64,000 bases of DNA from Pseudomonas promysalinigenes (GTDB taxonomy: Bacteria > Pseudomonadota > Gammaproteobacteria > Pseudomonadales > Pseudomonadaceae): the NCBI RefSeq assembly GCF_014269025.2, contig NZ_CP077094.1, positions 3,596,001-3,660,000 of the forward strand, given 5' to 3'. Position 1 is the stretch's first letter. Each line of letters starts with the position of its first letter. The notes under the pieces are model-generated. The model worked only from the letters and a program-made list of their open reading frames with translations. It had not been told where the DNA came from and searched no databases. A program made the translations under genes and the position numbers. Positions 45,692 through 54,761 of this stretch are shown here, piece by piece.

Positions 45692-48600
45692 TCACACCGT
45701 ATCCACCTTCAACGAATGATCATTGATCATGCCGGTGATGATCGTCGCCGTATCCTGCCCCGCTGAAATCACCCCGCCCGCCCCTGCCGTCACGCCGTAA
45801 TGCTGGGCCAGGTCGACGCCTGCCAAGTCGATGGTCTGGGTGGCTGCCGCCCCGGCTACACTGCTGACTTCGATGGTGGAAACCACCGCGTTGCCGCTAC
45901 CACTGACCCTAAAGTGCAGATAGTCGTCCAGGGAAGCGGCAGTGGCATTCTCGCCCTGCAGCAGCTGCGAAAGATCCAGGTGATCACTGCCTGGCGTGAA
46001 GTCAGTGACCGTGTCATGCCCGCTGTCACCCTTCTGCCAGACGAAGGTGTCATTGCCATTGCCACCCGTCATGACATCGTTGCCAGGCCCACCAACAAGG
46101 ATGTCATTGCCGTCACCACCCTTGAGTACATCGTTGCCGCGGCCTCCGTTGAGGGTATTGTCGGCGGCATCGCCGATCAAAGTGTCGTTATAGTCTGAAC
46201 CGATCAGGTTCTCGATGCCGGTCAAGGTGTCGACACCGGCAGCACCGGTATCTTGAGGGCCGCTCAGGCTCAGGTCGACAGTCACCCCGGCAGTGGCCGA
46301 GGCATAGCTGGCGGTATCGTTGCCCGCCCCGCCATCAAGCAGGTCGTTGCCAAGGCCGCCGATCAGCAGGTCATTGCCATTGCCGCCATGCAGGGTGTCA
46401 TTGCCCGCGCCCCCCACCAACACATCATTGCCTTCCCCGCCATCGAGCAGAGCGTCTGCGTTGCTAGCCATCAGCACATCATCGCCTGGAGTGCCGTCGA
46501 GTGTGCTGCCGGCATGGTAGGTGATGTCCACCGCGCCAGTTGCATTACCCCCGTGGCCATCGGTAAGCGCGTAGCTGGCCTGGTGCACGTCGTTCACAGC
46601 ATTGCTGTAGTCGACCACCATGCTCAATTTATAGCTCTCGGCGGCTTTGCTGTTGTCTGATGGGTTGATCTGATTGACCACATGGATGCTGTAGATGCCG
46701 TCATGGCTGGCCGTAAAACTGCCGCCGTCGGCAAGCGCCTGGTAGCTGCCGTTGGCATCCTTCCACTCAAGGCTGAGGTTGCCGTCGGGGCGATCGTGGT
46801 CAACCTGCAAGGTTTCGCCCTTGCGCAGGCTCACGGTGATCACATCCTCACTGTTGGCGTTGCTGCTAGTGATAGCACCAAGGTACCCGAGCACCACCAG
46901 CGCCGCACTCATGCTGCCAGCGGCACTGGTGAAAGCGCTGCGTTCCAGGGCTTTGAACTGATTGCTGAACGAGTTGGCATGGGCATCGAAGGTGATGGTC
47001 GGGATGCCACTGCCCAGGCTGAAGCCTGCACCCTTGTCGGCAAAGCCGGTGTTGACGGTGATGGGGGAAGCACTCAGGCGGTCGTTGTCGGCATCCTGGT
47101 CATTGGCCAGCAATACTTCGGACGGCACGGTCAGATTGGCGCCAGTGATATTGGTAATGATGTGGTCGGCGACCGCTACCGGTGCATGATTGCCATCGAT
47201 ACGCACGACGAGGCTGGCACTGCTGGTATCGCCGTCGTTGTCACTGACGGTGAAACCGAAGTGCTCGGCCTGGCTACTGTCGCTGCCCTTGGGCGGCGTG
47301 TAGGTATACTCGCCGCTATCCATGTTCACCAGCAGGCTGCCGCCCATACTGGTCTTGATGGCCAGGGTATTGGCAGTGCTGTCGAAGCTGGCCTGGTCGG
47401 CGCCGCCGCTGGCCTGATAGCCACCCTGCCCTGCATTGGCTTTGGGGTCGTAGGTGTAGGTTGTCCCGTCCACCAGCAGGGCCTTGATGAAGCCGCCATC
47501 GGCACCGAAGGTGCCACCACTGAGCAGGCTGCCGGTGATCGGTGAGCCTTGCACAGTACCCGAAAGCACACTATCGAGTTGGTTGAGGTTGGTCACGATC
47601 ACCGAATCAGTGTCGGTGTGAGTACTGCCGTCGTAGGCCAATGGATTGAGGTTGCCCGCATTGATGTCTCGGCCAAGACCTACGGCGTAGGACTTGATGC
47701 CATTACTGTCGAGGAAGCTTTCCCAGCTGGCCTCGCGTGCTCCAGTTATCGCGTGCCCGAAGGTCGGTTCGCCATCGGAGAAGAAGTAGCTGACATTCTG
47801 CGCGCCGGCCAGCTTGCCACTCTGGGCAAAGGCTGTCTGGGCTGCGCTAGCTGCACTGTCATAATAGGTCGAACCCCCTGCGTGCAGTCCATTGACGATG
47901 GTCTTGGCCACATCGATGCTGACCCATTCGGCTGCCTGTACCTGCGCGCCGCTGCCGAAGGTGACGATCTGCACTTTGATGTCACCCATGTCATCGTATT
48001 TATCGAGCAATGCAGCAATGGCCTGCTTGGCCGCTTCCAACCGGGTCATGCCCGGTACGCCGGAGGCAGCCGCCATGCTGCTGGACACATCGATGACCAG
48101 CAGCACGTTGGAGTCCACCTGGCCGGGGGTGATGCTGCGCTCGGCGCACACCGCCTTGGGCACATCGTCGACGATGGTGATGGCGATGTTGCTGGTGATG
48201 CTATGGCCCAGCGAATCGGTGGCCTTGTAGGTGAAATATTCAACTGCCGAATCAGCGCCAGGTGTGTTGGCAGGTGAGGTAAGTGTGTAGGTATAGCTGC
48301 CGTCGGGGTGAATGCTGATCTGCCCGTATTGGCCGACCGCATTGCCCACCAAGCTGAAGGTTAGGGCATCCACAGCATTGGCAACCGAACCTACCAGGCT
48401 GCCACTGGCCGTTTCCCCGGTCGAACTCGGGTCGCTGCCAGTAACGCTGCCTGCGGCCAAATCATTCCCATCCTTGTGCAGGTCCAGAGCTTTTTCGTAC
48501 ACCGTGACATCACGATCCGTGCAGGCTTCGAGCCTTGGGTCATGCACATTGATAGCCAGGGTCGTGGTGCTTTCGTCTCCATCGGCATCGCGAATGGTGT

Positions 48601-51600
48601 AAACGAAGGTGTCGACGGCATCGCGCGCAGAGACCACATCTGGGTTCGAGTGATAGACCGCGTTGCCTTGCTCATCGATCGTCAGGTAACCGTATTGGCC
48701 ATTCACCTGAGTATTCAACTGGCCGATGGCCGATGTGGACGTGTCACTGCCTGCCCGTACACCCACCACGTAGTTGCCGTCACTGCGCACATCGGCGCCG
48801 ACCACGTCGTTGTACAGCACGTTGCCGCGCACTTCGTCGCCTTTGTACACGCTGACCTCATCGCTATGTGCGTGTGGTACGTCGTCGACGATGGATATGA
48901 CAAGGGTGCTGGTGGCCGAATGGCCATAGACGTCCTGTACCTGATAGGTAAAGGACTCTGTGACAGTGTTGGCGCCGTCGTTGGTATGAACCGGGGAGCT
49001 TGCCGGGGACGTCAAGGTGTAGGTGTAGCTGCCATCTGCATTGAGCTGAATCTGCCCATATTGACCAACGGCGCTTCCCACCAGGCTGTAAGACAACGCA
49101 CCGATGCCGCCGCTGGCCAAACCGGCCAGGCTGCCAGAGGCTGTTTCCAGGGGCGACGCCGGGTCGCTGCCAGTGACCGTACCTGCGGCGAGATCGCTGC
49201 CATCTTTGTTCAAGTCCAAAGCATTTTCGAACACAGTGGCTGTGCCGTCCATGCACACTTCGATTCGGGGGTCATGCACGTTGATAGTCAGGGTCGTGGT
49301 GCTTTCATCGCCATCGGCATCGCGAATGGTGTAGACGAAAGTGTCGACGGCATCGCGCGCAGAGACCACATCTGGGTTCGAGTGATAGACCGCGTTGCCT
49401 TGCTCATCGATCGTCAGGTAACCGTATTGGCCATTCACCTGAGTGTTCAACTGGCCGATGGCCGATGTGGACGTGTCACTGCCTGCCCGCACACCCACCA
49501 CGTAATTGCCGTCGCTGCGCACATCGGCGCCGACCACGTCGTTGTACAGCACGTTGCCGCGCACTTCGTCGCCCTTGTAAACGCTGGTGTAGTCACTGTG
49601 AGCTTGGGGCACATCGTCGACGATGGTGATGACGATGGTGCTGGTGGTCGAATTGCCGACCGAGTCCTTCACCTGATAGGTGAAGGTTTCAGTCACGGTA
49701 TTGGCACCGTCATTGGCGTGAGTGGGCGAGTCGGCCGGGGAAGTCAGGGTGTAGGTATAAGTGCCGTCGGCGTTCAGGTGTAGCTGGCCGTACTGCCCAG
49801 TGACATCGCTTACCAGGCTGTAAGTCAACGCGCCAACACCGCCGCTGGCGGAACCCACCAACGTGCCGGTGGCCGTTTCCCGGGTCGAGTCCGGGTCGCT
49901 GCCGGTCACGCTGCCGGCAGCCAGGTCGTTGCCGTCCTTATTGAGATCAAGGGCATTTTCGTAGACCGTCACATCCCGATCGGCACACGCCATCAACGAG
50001 TTGTGCACGTTGATGGTGATGGTCGTGGTGCTTTCATCGCCATCGGCATCGCGGATGGTGTAGACGAAAGTGTCGACGGCATCGCGGGCAGAGGCCACAT
50101 CTGGGTTCGAGTGATAGATCGCGTTGCCTTGCTCATCGATCGTCAGGTAACCGTATTGGCCATTCACCTGGATATTCAACTGGCCGATGGCCGATGTGGA
50201 CGTGTCACTGCCTGCCCGCACACCCACCACGTAATTGCCGTCGCTGCGCACATCGGCGCCGACCACGTCGTTGTACAGCACGTTGCCGCGCACTTCGTCG
50301 CCCTTGTAAACGCTGGTGTAGTCACTGTGAGCTTGGGGCACATCGTCGACGATGGTGATGACGATGGTGCTGGTGGTCGAATTGCCGACCGAGTCCTTCA
50401 CCTGATAGGTGAAGGTTTCAGTCACGGTATTGGCACCGTCATTGGCGTGAGTGGGCGAGTCGGCCGGGGAAGTCAGGGTGTAGGTATAAGTGCCGTCGGC
50501 GTTCAGGTGTAGCTGGCCGTACTGCCCAGTGACATCGCTTACCAGGCTGTAAGTCAACGCGCCAACACCGCCGCTGGCGGAACCCACCAACGTGCCGGTG
50601 GCCGTTTCCCGGGTCGAGTCCGGGTCGCTGCCGGTCACGCTGCCGGCAGCCAGGTCGTTGCCGTCCTTATTGAGATCAAGGGCATTTTCGTAGACCGTCA
50701 CATCCCGATCGGCACACGCCATCAACGAGTTGTGCACGTTGATGGTGATGGTCGTGGTGCTTTCATCGCCATCGGCATCGCGAATGGTGTAGACGAAGGT
50801 GTCGACGGCATCGCGGGCAGAGGCCACATCTGGGTTCGAGTGATAGATCGCGTTGCCTTGCTCATCGATCGTCAGGTAACCGTATTGGCCATTCACCTGG
50901 GTATTCAACTGGCCGATGGCCGATGTGGACGTGTCACTGCCTGCCCGCACACCCACCACGTAATTGCCGTCGCTGCGCACATCGGCGCCGACCACGTCGT
51001 TGTACAGCACGTTGCCGCGCACCTCATCGCCCTTGTACACGCTGGTGTAGTCACTGCGAGCTTGGGGCACATCGTCGACGATAATGACATCCAGGCTACC
51101 GGTGGCAGTGCTGCCATCGATATCCTTGGCCACCACTTCGAAGTGTTCGCCGATGCTGTTGCTACCAGCGCCGTCGGGGTGGCTCTCGTTGCCAGTCAGG
51201 GTGTAGCGGTAGCTCACAGTACCGGTCGCGGAATCGTAGCCGGTGACGGTCAGGGTATTGCCCTCAGGCGTGGTCACCGTTTGCGGGAAGCCTGCGGCCA
51301 CGCCAGCAGTGACCACGGCAATACCACCCACCGTCAGGCTTTGCAGCCCATCTGCTGCGGTGACCTTGAACGTGCCTTGCTGGGTCAGCGCATTGGCATC
51401 CGGCGCACTACCGTCGCTGAGGTTTTTCTCGTAGACGGTCAACTCACCGCTCTGCACATCCAAGCCGTTAAGGGTGACCGGGTCATCGAGGTTGTTGACG
51501 TTCAGCGTCAGGGTCGCCGTGCTGGTATCGCCATCGGCATCCTTGATTGTGTAGGAGAAGTTCTCTATGCCAATGCCGCCACCGCCCAGATTTTTGAAGC

Positions 51601-54295
51601 CCGGTGCATCGGGATTAAGTGTGTAGGTGTAGGAACCATCGGCTGCCAGGACCAGCGTGCCGTAGGTACCGGTGAAGGTGCCTGCAATCACCGGCCCACC
51701 TGCTACACGGTCGGCGCCTTGCACGTCGTTGGTCAATACATTGCCCGACAGCTCCATCTGCTGTTCGGTTGCGGTCACGGCGTTGCTGTCGTCCACGGCT
51801 TTGGGCACGTCATCGACAATGTTCACGTCCAGGCTGCCGGTGGCAGTGCTGCCATCAATATCCTTGGCCACCACTTCGAAGTGCTCGCCGATGCTGTTGC
51901 TACCGGCGCCTTCTGGGTGGCTTTCGTTGCCAGTCAGGGTGTAGCGGTAGCTCACAGTACCGGTTGCGGAATCGTAGCCGGTGACGGTCAGAGTATTGCC
52001 CTCAGGCGTAATCACCGATTGCGGGAAGCCTGCAGCCACGCCAGCAGTGACCACGGCAATACCACCCACCGTCAGGCTTTGCAGCCCATCTGCTGCGGTG
52101 ACCTTGAACGTGCCTTGCTGGGTCAGCGCATTGGCATCCGGCGCGCTGCCGTCGCTGAGGTTTTTCTCGTAGACGGTCACCTCGCCGCTCTGCACATCCA
52201 GGCCGTTGAGGGTGACAGGATCATCAAGGTTGTTAATGTTCAGCGTCAGGGTCGCCGTGCTGGTATCGCCATCGGCATCCTTGATTGTGTAGGCGAAGTT
52301 CTCTACGCCACTGCCGCCACCGCCCAGATTTTTGAAGCCCGGTGCATCGGGGTTGAGTGTGTAGGTGTAGGAACCATCGGCTGCCAGGACGAGCGTGCCG
52401 TAGGTACCGGTGAAGGTGCCTGCAATCACCGGCCCACCTGCTACACGGTCGGCGCCTTGCACGTCGTTGGTCAATACATTGCCCGTCAGCTCCATCTGCT
52501 GTTCGGTTGCGGTCACGGCGTTGCTATCGTCCACGGCTTTGGGCACGTCATCGACAATGTTCACGTCCAGGCTACCGGTGGCAGTGCTGCCATCAATATC
52601 CTTGGCCACCACTTCGAAGTGTTCGCCGATGCTGTTGCTACCGGCGCCGTCTGGGTGGCTTTCGTTGCCAGTCAGGGTGTAGCGGTAGCTCACAGTACCG
52701 GTTGCGGAATCGTAGCCGGTGACGGTCAGGGTATTGCCCTCAGGCGTAATCACCGATTGCGGGAAGCCTGCAGCCACGCCAGCAGTGACCACGGCAATAC
52801 CACCCACCGTCAGGCTTTGCAGCCCATCTGCTGCGGTGACCTTGAACGTGCCTTGCTGGGTCAGCGCATTGGCATCCGGCGCGCTGCCGTCGCTGAGGTT
52901 TTTCTCGTAGACGGTCAACTCACCGCTCTGCACATCCAAGCCGTTAAGGGTGACCGGGTCATCGAGGTTGTTGACGTTCAGCGTCAGGGTCGCCGTGCTG
53001 GTATCGCCATCGGCATCCTTGATTGTGTAGGCGAAGGTCTCTACGCCACTGCCGCCACCGCCCAGATTTTTGAAGCCCGGTGCATTGGGGTTAAGTGTGT
53101 AGGTGTACGAACCATCGGCTGCCAGGACCAGCGTGCCGTAGGTTCCGTTAAAGGTGCCTGCAATCACCGGCCCACCTGCTACACGGTCGGCGCCTTGCAC
53201 GTCGTTGGTCAATACATTACCCGTCAGCTCCATCTGCTGTTCGGTTGCGGTCACGGCATTGCTGTCGTCGAAAGCCTTCGGCGCGTCGTCGTGAATGATG
53301 ACATTCAACGTACCCTGAGCGACATCGCCATCACGGTCAGTGACCTGCACAGAAAACTGCTCGGTCAACGACTTGGCGCCATCGCTCTCGAGGTGCTGCC
53401 CGGATTCAGTGAGCGTATAGCTATAGCTCACCTGGCCAGTGCTCGGGTTGTAGCCGGTAACCGTAAGGATGTTACCCAACCCGGTCGTGATCGACTGACC
53501 GATGCCGGTCACCACGCCGCCAGCCACCACATTGATGCCGCCCACGCTCAGGTTAAGCACACCATCTTGCGCCGTCACGGTGAAACTACCCTGTTGCGTC
53601 AATGCAGCGGCATTGCTGGCAGAGCCCAGCGGCAGGTTGGCCTCGAGAAGGTTAAGTTCCGCAGGGGCGATATCCAGCCCAAGTAAAGTGACCGGGTGGT
53701 TTTGATCTACTGTAGGAGACGAAGGTACTGCGGGGTTCGGGCCTGCATCAACTGATGGAGGGGCACTCAGAGCACTGCCATTGCTTGGGTCAAGCCCCCC
53801 CACTTCGCGGTTTGCCAGTTCGGGCAAACCATTGAAGCCGGCCGTTGGGAAACCTACCTCGGGGTCCACCCGCGCGGCGACTTCACTCAACATCACAAAA
53901 CTGTGCCCGCCTCCCAGCGCACCTGGCGCACCGCCATTGCTTGCCCCTGCGGCGGTAGCTTCGGCGCTCTGGGTAGGATCGTCGCCGGCTGCGATAGCCC
54001 GTTGGATACGCTCTACATCACTCAATTGCGCGTCGTTTGGTGTTACATCGTGAGGCTGCACATCAGGCGCTCTGCCCGCGAGCAAGTCCGTGGTCATCTG
54101 CAAACTGCTGTCGCGCCCTAAGGTCAACTCGGCGCCGCTCTGCAGACGAACAGCCACGGCACCGGCCGAGCCTGTTTCCAATTGCTCGCCCGCGAACAGA
54201 CGATCGCCCTCGATCAATGCGCGCCGGCTACCATCGGTGTCGACGGCGAAGACCTGACCTACCACCTTACTGACCACACCGACTAACTTAGCCAT
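45692..54295 (-). CDS. Giant LapA/MapA-like RTX adhesin with LapG-cleavable retention module
   Basis: This 2,867-residue protein has in order: an N-terminal retention module (1-130, MAKLVGVVSKVVGQVFAVDT) with T114-A115-A116-G117, the LapG protease motif; a first Ig/VCBS-like unit to about 335; three 246-residue repeats (336-1074); four 243-residue repeats (about 1074-2045); a von Willebrand A domain (about 2055-2245, MIDAS DVSSS at 2069-2073); a linker with a PPC-like segment; RTX Gly-Gly-x-Gly-x-Asp calcium nonapeptides (about 2610-2766); and a C-terminal type I secretion signal. Known biology: LapA-type adhesins stay in the outer membrane until LapG cuts at TAAG, under c-di-GMP control by LapD. 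The lapD and lapG genes are not in this window. The divergent TolC/ABC/HlyD genes are the likely exporter. It could be named as a LapA or MapA homologue; it is far shorter than KT2440 LapA. Confidence 0.92.
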   Translation of the reverse strand: MAKLVGVVSKVVGQVFAVDTDGSRRALIEGDRLFAGEQLETGSAGAVAVRLQSGAELTLGRDSSLQMTTDLLAGRAPDVQPHDVTPNDAQLSDVERIQRAIAAGDDPTQSAEATAAGASNGGAPGALGGGHSFVMLSEVAARVDPEVGFPTAGFNGLPELANREVGGLDPSNGSALSAPPSVDAGPNPAVPSSPTVDQNHPVTLLGLDIAPAELNLLEANLPLGSASNAAALTQQGSFTVTAQDGVLNLSVGGINVVAGGVVTGIGQSITTGLGNILTVTGYNPSTGQVSYSYTLTESGQHLESDGAKSLTEQFSVQVTDRDGDVAQGTLNVIIHDDAPKAFDDSNAVTATEQQMELTGNVLTNDVQGADRVAGGPVIAGTFNGTYGTLVLAADGSYTYTLNPNAPGFKNLGGGGSGVETFAYTIKDADGDTSTATLTLNVNNLDDPVTLNGLDVQSGELTVYEKNLSDGSAPDANALTQQGTFKVTAADGLQSLTVGGIAVVTAGVAAGFPQSVITPEGNTLTVTGYDSATGTVSYRYTLTGNESHPDGAGSNSIGEHFEVVAKDIDGSTATGSLDVNIVDDVPKAVDDSNAVTATEQQMELTGNVLTNDVQGADRVAGGPVIAGTFTGTYGTLVLAADGSYTYTLNPDAPGFKNLGGGGSGVENFAYTIKDADGDTSTATLTLNINNLDDPVTLNGLDVQSGEVTVYEKNLSDGSAPDANALTQQGTFKVTAADGLQSLTVGGIAVVTAGVAAGFPQSVITPEGNTLTVTGYDSATGTVSYRYTLTGNESHPEGAGSNSIGEHFEVVAKDIDGSTATGSLDVNIVDDVPKAVDDSNAVTATEQQMELSGNVLTNDVQGADRVAGGPVIAGTFTGTYGTLVLAADGSYTYTLNPDAPGFKNLGGGGIGIENFSYTIKDADGDTSTATLTLNVNNLDDPVTLNGLDVQSGELTVYEKNLSDGSAPDANALTQQGTFKVTAADGLQSLTVGGIAVVTAGVAAGFPQTVTTPEGNTLTVTGYDSATGTVSYRYTLTGNESHPDGAGSNSIGEHFEVVAKDIDGSTATGSLDVIIVDDVPQARSDYTSVYKGDEVRGNVLYNDVVGADVRSDGNYVVGVRAGSDTSTSAIGQLNTQVNGQYGYLTIDEQGNAIYHSNPDVASARDAVDTFVYTIRDADGDESTTTITINVHNSLMACADRDVTVYENALDLNKDGNDLAAGSVTGSDPDSTRETATGTLVGSASGGVGALTYSLVSDVTGQYGQLHLNADGTYTYTLTSPADSPTHANDGANTVTETFTYQVKDSVGNSTTSTIVITIVDDVPQAHSDYTSVYKGDEVRGNVLYNDVVGADVRSDGNYVVGVRAGSDTSTSAIGQLNIQVNGQYGYLTIDEQGNAIYHSNPDVASARDAVDTFVYTIRDADGDESTTTITINVHNSLMACADRDVTVYENALDLNKDGNDLAAGSVTGSDPDSTRETATGTLVGSASGGVGALTYSLVSDVTGQYGQLHLNADGTYTYTLTSPADSPTHANDGANTVTETFTYQVKDSVGNSTTSTIVITIVDDVPQAHSDYTSVYKGDEVRGNVLYNDVVGADVRSDGNYVVGVRAGSDTSTSAIGQLNTQVNGQYGYLTIDEQGNAVYHSNPDVVSARDAVDTFVYTIRDADGDESTTTLTINVHDPRIEVCMDGTATVFENALDLNKDGSDLAAGTVTGSDPASPLETASGSLAGLASGGIGALSYSLVGSAVGQYGQIQLNADGSYTYTLTSPASSPVHTNDGANTVTESFTYQVQDVYGHSATSTLVISIVDDVPHAHSDEVSVYKGDEVRGNVLYNDVVGADVRSDGNYVVGVRAGSDTSTSAIGQLNTQVNGQYGYLTIDEQGNAVYHSNPDVVSARDAVDTFVYTIRDADGDESTTTLAINVHDPRLEACTDRDVTVYEKALDLHKDGNDLAAGSVTGSDPSSTGETASGSLVGSVANAVDALTFSLVGNAVGQYGQISIHPDGSYTYTLTSPANTPGADSAVEYFTYKATDSLGHSITSNIAITIVDDVPKAVCAERSITPGQVDSNVLLVIDVSSSMAAASGVPGMTRLEAAKQAIAALLDKYDDMGDIKVQIVTFGSGAQVQAAEWVSIDVAKTIVNGLHAGGSTYYDSAASAAQTAFAQSGKLAGAQNVSYFFSDGEPTFGHAITGAREASWESFLDSNGIKSYAVGLGRDINAGNLNPLAYDGSTHTDTDSVIVTNLNQLDSVLSGTVQGSPITGSLLSGGTFGADGGFIKALLVDGTTYTYDPKANAGQGGYQASGGADQASFDSTANTLAIKTSMGGSLLVNMDSGEYTYTPPKGSDSSQAEHFGFTVSDNDGDTSSASLVVRIDGNHAPVAVADHIITNITGANLTVPSEVLLANDQDADNDRLSASPITVNTGFADKGAGFSLGSGIPTITFDAHANSFSNQFKALERSAFTSAAGSMSAALVVLGYLGAITSSNANSEDVITVSLRKGETLQVDHDRPDGNLSLEWKDANGSYQALADGGSFTASHDGIYSIHVVNQINPSDNSKAAESYKLSMVVDYSNAVNDVHQASYALTDGHGGNATGAVDITYHAGSTLDGTPGDDVLMASNADALLDGGEGNDVLVGGAGNDTLHGGNGNDLLIGGLGNDLLDGGAGNDTASYASATAGVTVDLSLSGPQDTGAAGVDTLTGIENLIGSDYNDTLIGDAADNTLNGGRGNDVLKGGDGNDILVGGPGNDVMTGGNGNDTFVWQKGDSGHDTVTDFTPGSDHLDLSQLLQGENATAASLDDYLHFRVSGSGNAVVSTIEVSSVAGAAATQTIDLAGVDLAQHYGVTAGAGGVISAGQDTATIITGMINDHSLKVDTV
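48164..51080 (-). repeat. Four 729-bp tandem repeats in the adhesin gene
   Basis: Four copies of a 243-residue unit (VDDVPQAHSDYTSVYKGDEV at each start) begin near 51080, 50350, 49620 and 48890. Positions 49446-50053 and 50175-50782 look identical over 608 bp at a 729-bp offset, pointing to recent duplication or gene conversion. The fourth copy, nearest the C-terminus, is more divergent. Confidence 0.9.
51080..53295 (-). repeat. Three 738-bp tandem repeats in the adhesin gene
   Basis: Three copies of a 246-residue unit (DDVPKAVDDSNAVTATEQQM at each start, first copy DDAPKAFDDSNAV) begin near 53290, 52555 and 51815. They are very similar at the DNA level but carry scattered silent changes. 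Confidence 0.9.
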
Positions 54296-54761
54296 GAGCG
54301 CACGCCTCCCCTTCCTGATCAGCTATTTCAGCCAATGACTTAGCGCAGGCAGGTGTGGGCATGGAGTTCGAAAAATCTCAACGGTGAGAATCGTTCTCTC
54401 AGGCACTACTGCGGCGATAGAAACTATTAGAGCCGGCGTAACTAAGCGCCAAATTTCTGTCGCCAAATACTGCTTTCACCTATCCGTCTCGCGTTCTTGG
54501 CCAAAAATCTATGGAACTTTATAAAATGCTCGTAAGTCGCGGGCTGCAAAGGCTCGCGAATTCTCATGAAGGAAACAATGTCTTGCTTTTGATAGACCGC
54601 ATAAGTTTTTTTTCGCATAGGACTTATGACAAAATCTTCTTAGGTCGGACGTCAAATGTTCTTAGCTCTGTTGTTACAAACGTGAAACTATTCGAACTAT
54701 AAAAATCGCCATTTTATTGGCGAATCCAAGATTTTTTTTGTGACCAGGGAGAAGTAACCCC
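54296..54761. promoter_or_regulatory. Divergent promoter region of the adhesin and secretion genes
   Basis: This 466-bp region is clearly more AT-rich than its surroundings and has no convincing gene. It contains a GAGAA-N3-TTCTC palindrome (54386-54398) near the adhesin start and a TCGCCA/TGGCGA hairpin (54706-54723) followed by T8 in the TolC-gene leader. A good FleQ box was not found. Confidence 0.6.
54384..54401. promoter_or_regulatory. Fur-like palindrome upstream of the adhesin gene
   Basis: GGTGAGAATCGTTCTCTCA contains the perfect palindrome GAGAATCGTTCTC in part, and resembles Pseudomonas Fur sites of the form AATGAGAATCATTCTC. It lies about 90 bp upstream of the adhesin start codon. 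The match is partial. Confidence 0.3.

Noticed and set aside
48164..53295. Regular repeats that might suggest a CRISPR or satellite array
   Set aside because: Units are 729 or 738 bp, in frame and coding. There are no short direct repeats with unique spacers.
50732..53686. 984-codon open frame antisense to the adhesin gene
   Set aside because: It is opposite the repeat region and its own repeats mirror the adhesin's repeats. Codon periodicity and domains belong to the minus strand.
54511..54702. 63-codon frame upstream of the TolC-like gene
   Set aside because: It is AT-rich with no clear ribosome site or similarity, and overlaps the promoter region.
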